Shown: positions 6,209 through 7,550 of the stretch, in pieces
How the letters are laid out: each line of letters opens with the position of its first letter
Numbering within the stretch: the stretch's first letter is position 1
Assembly (NCBI GenBank): GCA_026987225.1
Contig: JALSNB010000305.1
Coordinates: 1-7,550 of the forward strand
DNA length: 7,550 nucleotides
Origin: Caldisericaceae bacterium
GTDB taxonomy: Bacteria > Caldisericota > Caldisericia > Caldisericales > Caldisericaceae
Direction of reading: 5' to 3'
The notes under the pieces: model-generated
Seen by the model: the letters and a program-made list of their open reading frames with translations, nothing else
Database searches by the model: none
Told to the model about the DNA's origin: nothing
Position numbers and translations under genes: made by a program

Positions 6209-6295
6209 ATGTCTCATGCAAAAACGAACTGTCAAATATTTTTGACGAACCGGAAGCAGAGTATCTCGGATTTATACTGTCAAACGGCAAGATAG
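6209..6295 (+). other. Frame-break zone at the start of whiA: ATG-led 28-codon frame and A5 run
   Basis: Read without correction, the ATG at 6209 gives 28 residues ending at TAG (6293-6295). Only the first five (MSHAK) fit WhiA. The A5 run is at 6220-6224. A ribosome or polymerase slip by -1 on AAA there, or a missing A in the assembly, joins MSHAK to NELSNIF of the main frame. No downstream stimulatory hairpin was obvious to me. Confidence 0.55.
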
Positions 6296-7044
6296 GTTAT
6301 TCGTCGGAAGGCACCAATCTCATTTTCGGTTCGGGTGAATTTTCAATAATAAGAAAAATCGTAAAATTGGCAAACAAATTAAAAATATACAGAGAAGAAG
6401 ACATTCTACAGAAGGAAAATAACAGAATTATATTGAAATTCAAGAAAATAAATTCCATACCAACGCTCCGGACGATCAAAGAAAACATAAAAAAATTCAG
6501 TGTAAACGAAAAGAAAGCGTTTCTGCGCGGCGTGTTTCTCGGGTGCGGAATACTTTCAACACCGCCTTCGTATCACGTAGAGTTACGGTTCGAAAAAAAA
6601 GAAGATATGGAAATCGTAAAAAAAATAATAAGCGACTTTAAAATCAAGCATTCCGTAAAAAACAATATTATCTACATTACGGGCAGAGAAAACGTAAAAT
6701 CATTTCTGTATCATATCGGGGCAATAGACATATACCTTTATATGGAAGAAGACGCAATTAACAAAAAAGTTACAAACGAAGCAAACAGAAAAGCAAACTT
6801 TGAATTTGCCAACTTAAAGCGGCAATCCAACGCCTCAACTAAACAGATCAGTATTTTGAAAAGAATAGAAGAGGAAGGATTGATGGACAATTTGTCGGAT
6901 GAGCTGAAAGAAATCGCCCTGTTAAGGCTTCAGTACCCGTACTCGTCCCTAAGGGAGCTTTCCGAAAAAATAAACGGACGGCTTTCGAAACAGACAATTT
7001 ATTACAGGTTAAAAAAGATACTGAAGATATATGATGAAAAGTAA
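6209..7044 (+). CDS. whiA: WhiA-family DNA-binding protein, apparent single-base frame break at the 5' end
   Basis: From about 6220 to the stop, the frame encodes WhiA: an N-terminal homing-endonuclease-like (LAGLIDADG-derived, non-catalytic) region with AEYLGFILSNGKI and KKAFLRGVFLGCGILSTPPSYHVELRF, the NEANRKANFEFANLKRQSNASTKQI segment, and a C-terminal helix-turn-helix over the last 50 residues (LSDELKEIALLRLQYP...RELSEK...SKQTIYYRLKKI). WhiA is linked to sporulation in actinobacteria and to division and chromosome segregation in Bacillus. The expected start, ATG at 6209, follows the yvcK stop directly (TAAATG), with GAGA 8 bases upstream. It is one base out of frame. One extra A in the A5 run at 6220-6224 would give MSHAKNELSNIF, a WhiA-like N-terminus, and a 278-residue protein. 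The only in-frame ATG (6106) lies 103 nt inside yvcK and adds 32 non-WhiA residues. Somewhat short for the family (~310). Confidence 0.85.
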
Positions 7045-7550
7045 ACAATCGCAGAAGAATAAACTCAAGCAAAAACTAATTCCTTATCTTGCATTTCGCG
7101 CGAAAATGATGGAAATGAATTTACAAAACCTCAACGAGTTCATAACTAACATGCTTGAAACAAATCCGTTCACGGAAGAAGACAGAACGGCGCCCGCAGA
7201 AATGGAAAATTGGAGAGAGTATATCTCAAGCGACGAAGATATGTACGAAAACCTCATACACCAGTTCAGAATGATGGAAACGGATGAAAAAGAAAGAGAA
7301 ATCGGAGAATATATAATAAACAGTTTGAACAAAGAGGGATATTTCCTTGTGCCGATTAAAAAAGTTGCGGAGAAATTCAAAGTTCCTACAAAATACGTAG
7401 AAAACGTCCTTAAGAAGGTCCAATCATTAGATCCGCCGGGAATAGCGGCAAGGAATTTGCCTGAATGCTTTGTTTTGCAGTTGGAAAACGAAAGTCCGTT
7501 AAGCCCCAAAATCAAGCACGTGATTTTGCATCACTTGTATGAACTTGCCA
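7031..7550 (+). CDS. rpoN: RNA polymerase sigma-54 factor (RpoN), N-terminal part, 3'-truncated by the window
   Basis: The first 173 residues are visible; the gene continues past the window. Residues about 10-50 align with sigma-54 region I, the activator-interacting segment: QKLIPYLAFRAKMMEMNLQNL-NEFITNMLETNPFTEE against the usual pattern ending in ALESNPLLE. Its hallmark glutamine richness is largely absent. Region II is short and acidic (about 52-75). The core-binding domain starts with ENLIHQFRMMETDEKEREIGEYIINSLNKEGYF and continues with VENVLKKVQSLDPPGIAARNLPECFVLQL, a diagnostic sigma-54 stretch. The HTH and RpoN box lie beyond the edge. Two adjacent ATGs (7031 and 7034) are possible starts, both inside the end of whiA (14- or 11-nt overlap); only a weak GAAGAT precedes them. 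The gene is probably co-transcribed with rapZ-yvcK-whiA. Confidence 0.9.
   Translation, partial: MMKSKQSQKNKLKQKLIPYLAFRAKMMEMNLQNLNEFITNMLETNPFTEEDRTAPAEMENWREYISSDEDMYENLIHQFRMMETDEKEREIGEYIINSLNKEGYFLVPIKKVAEKFKVPTKYVENVLKKVQSLDPPGIAARNLPECFVLQLENESPLSPKIKHVILHHLYELA

Overview
The window looks like a chromosomal housekeeping segment from an AT-rich bacterium. Neighbouring rapZ, yvcK and whiA is the arrangement known from Bacillota and some related deep-branching lineages. Here it is followed directly by rpoN (sigma-54) and preceded by two DUF4388/PATAN-type proteins, which are less usual neighbours. I cannot name the phylum from the sequence. A Bacillota-like or deep-branching thermophile-like lineage is only a guess. 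No rRNA, tRNA, IS element, phage gene or CRISPR array is visible.

Layout. (1) The 3' end of lepA (EF4), 2-502, is followed with a 17-nt overlap by hemW, 486-1631, both on the plus strand. (2) A 758-bp gap without a gene, 1632-2389, lies between convergent transcription units and carries four degenerate copies of a small hairpin-like repeat. (3) Two paralogous DUF4388 proteins form a minus-strand operon, 3950 down to 2390. (4) A 75-bp divergent promoter region, 3951-4025, has face-to-face sigma-70-like promoters, and the plus-strand one appears to start transcription at the rapZ ATG. (5) A tightly packed plus-strand operon follows: rapZ (4026-4892), yvcK (4889-6208), whiA (6209-7044) and the 5' part of rpoN (7031 to the window edge).

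The plus-strand operon combines cell-envelope and carbon-flux regulators: RapZ (a nucleotide-binding regulator linked in other bacteria to amino-sugar synthesis), YvcK (CofD-like, linked to gluconeogenic growth and cell shape) and WhiA (DNA-binding, linked to division). Sigma-54 follows them. Junctions overlap or abut (ATGA for rapZ/yvcK, TAAATG for yvcK/whiA, 14 nt for whiA/rpoN), which suggests translational coupling.

The points most worth checking are an apparent one-base frame break at the start of whiA in an A5 run, where one more A would restore a normal WhiA N-terminus; the predicted leaderless rapZ transcript; and the co-varying hairpin repeats in the gap.
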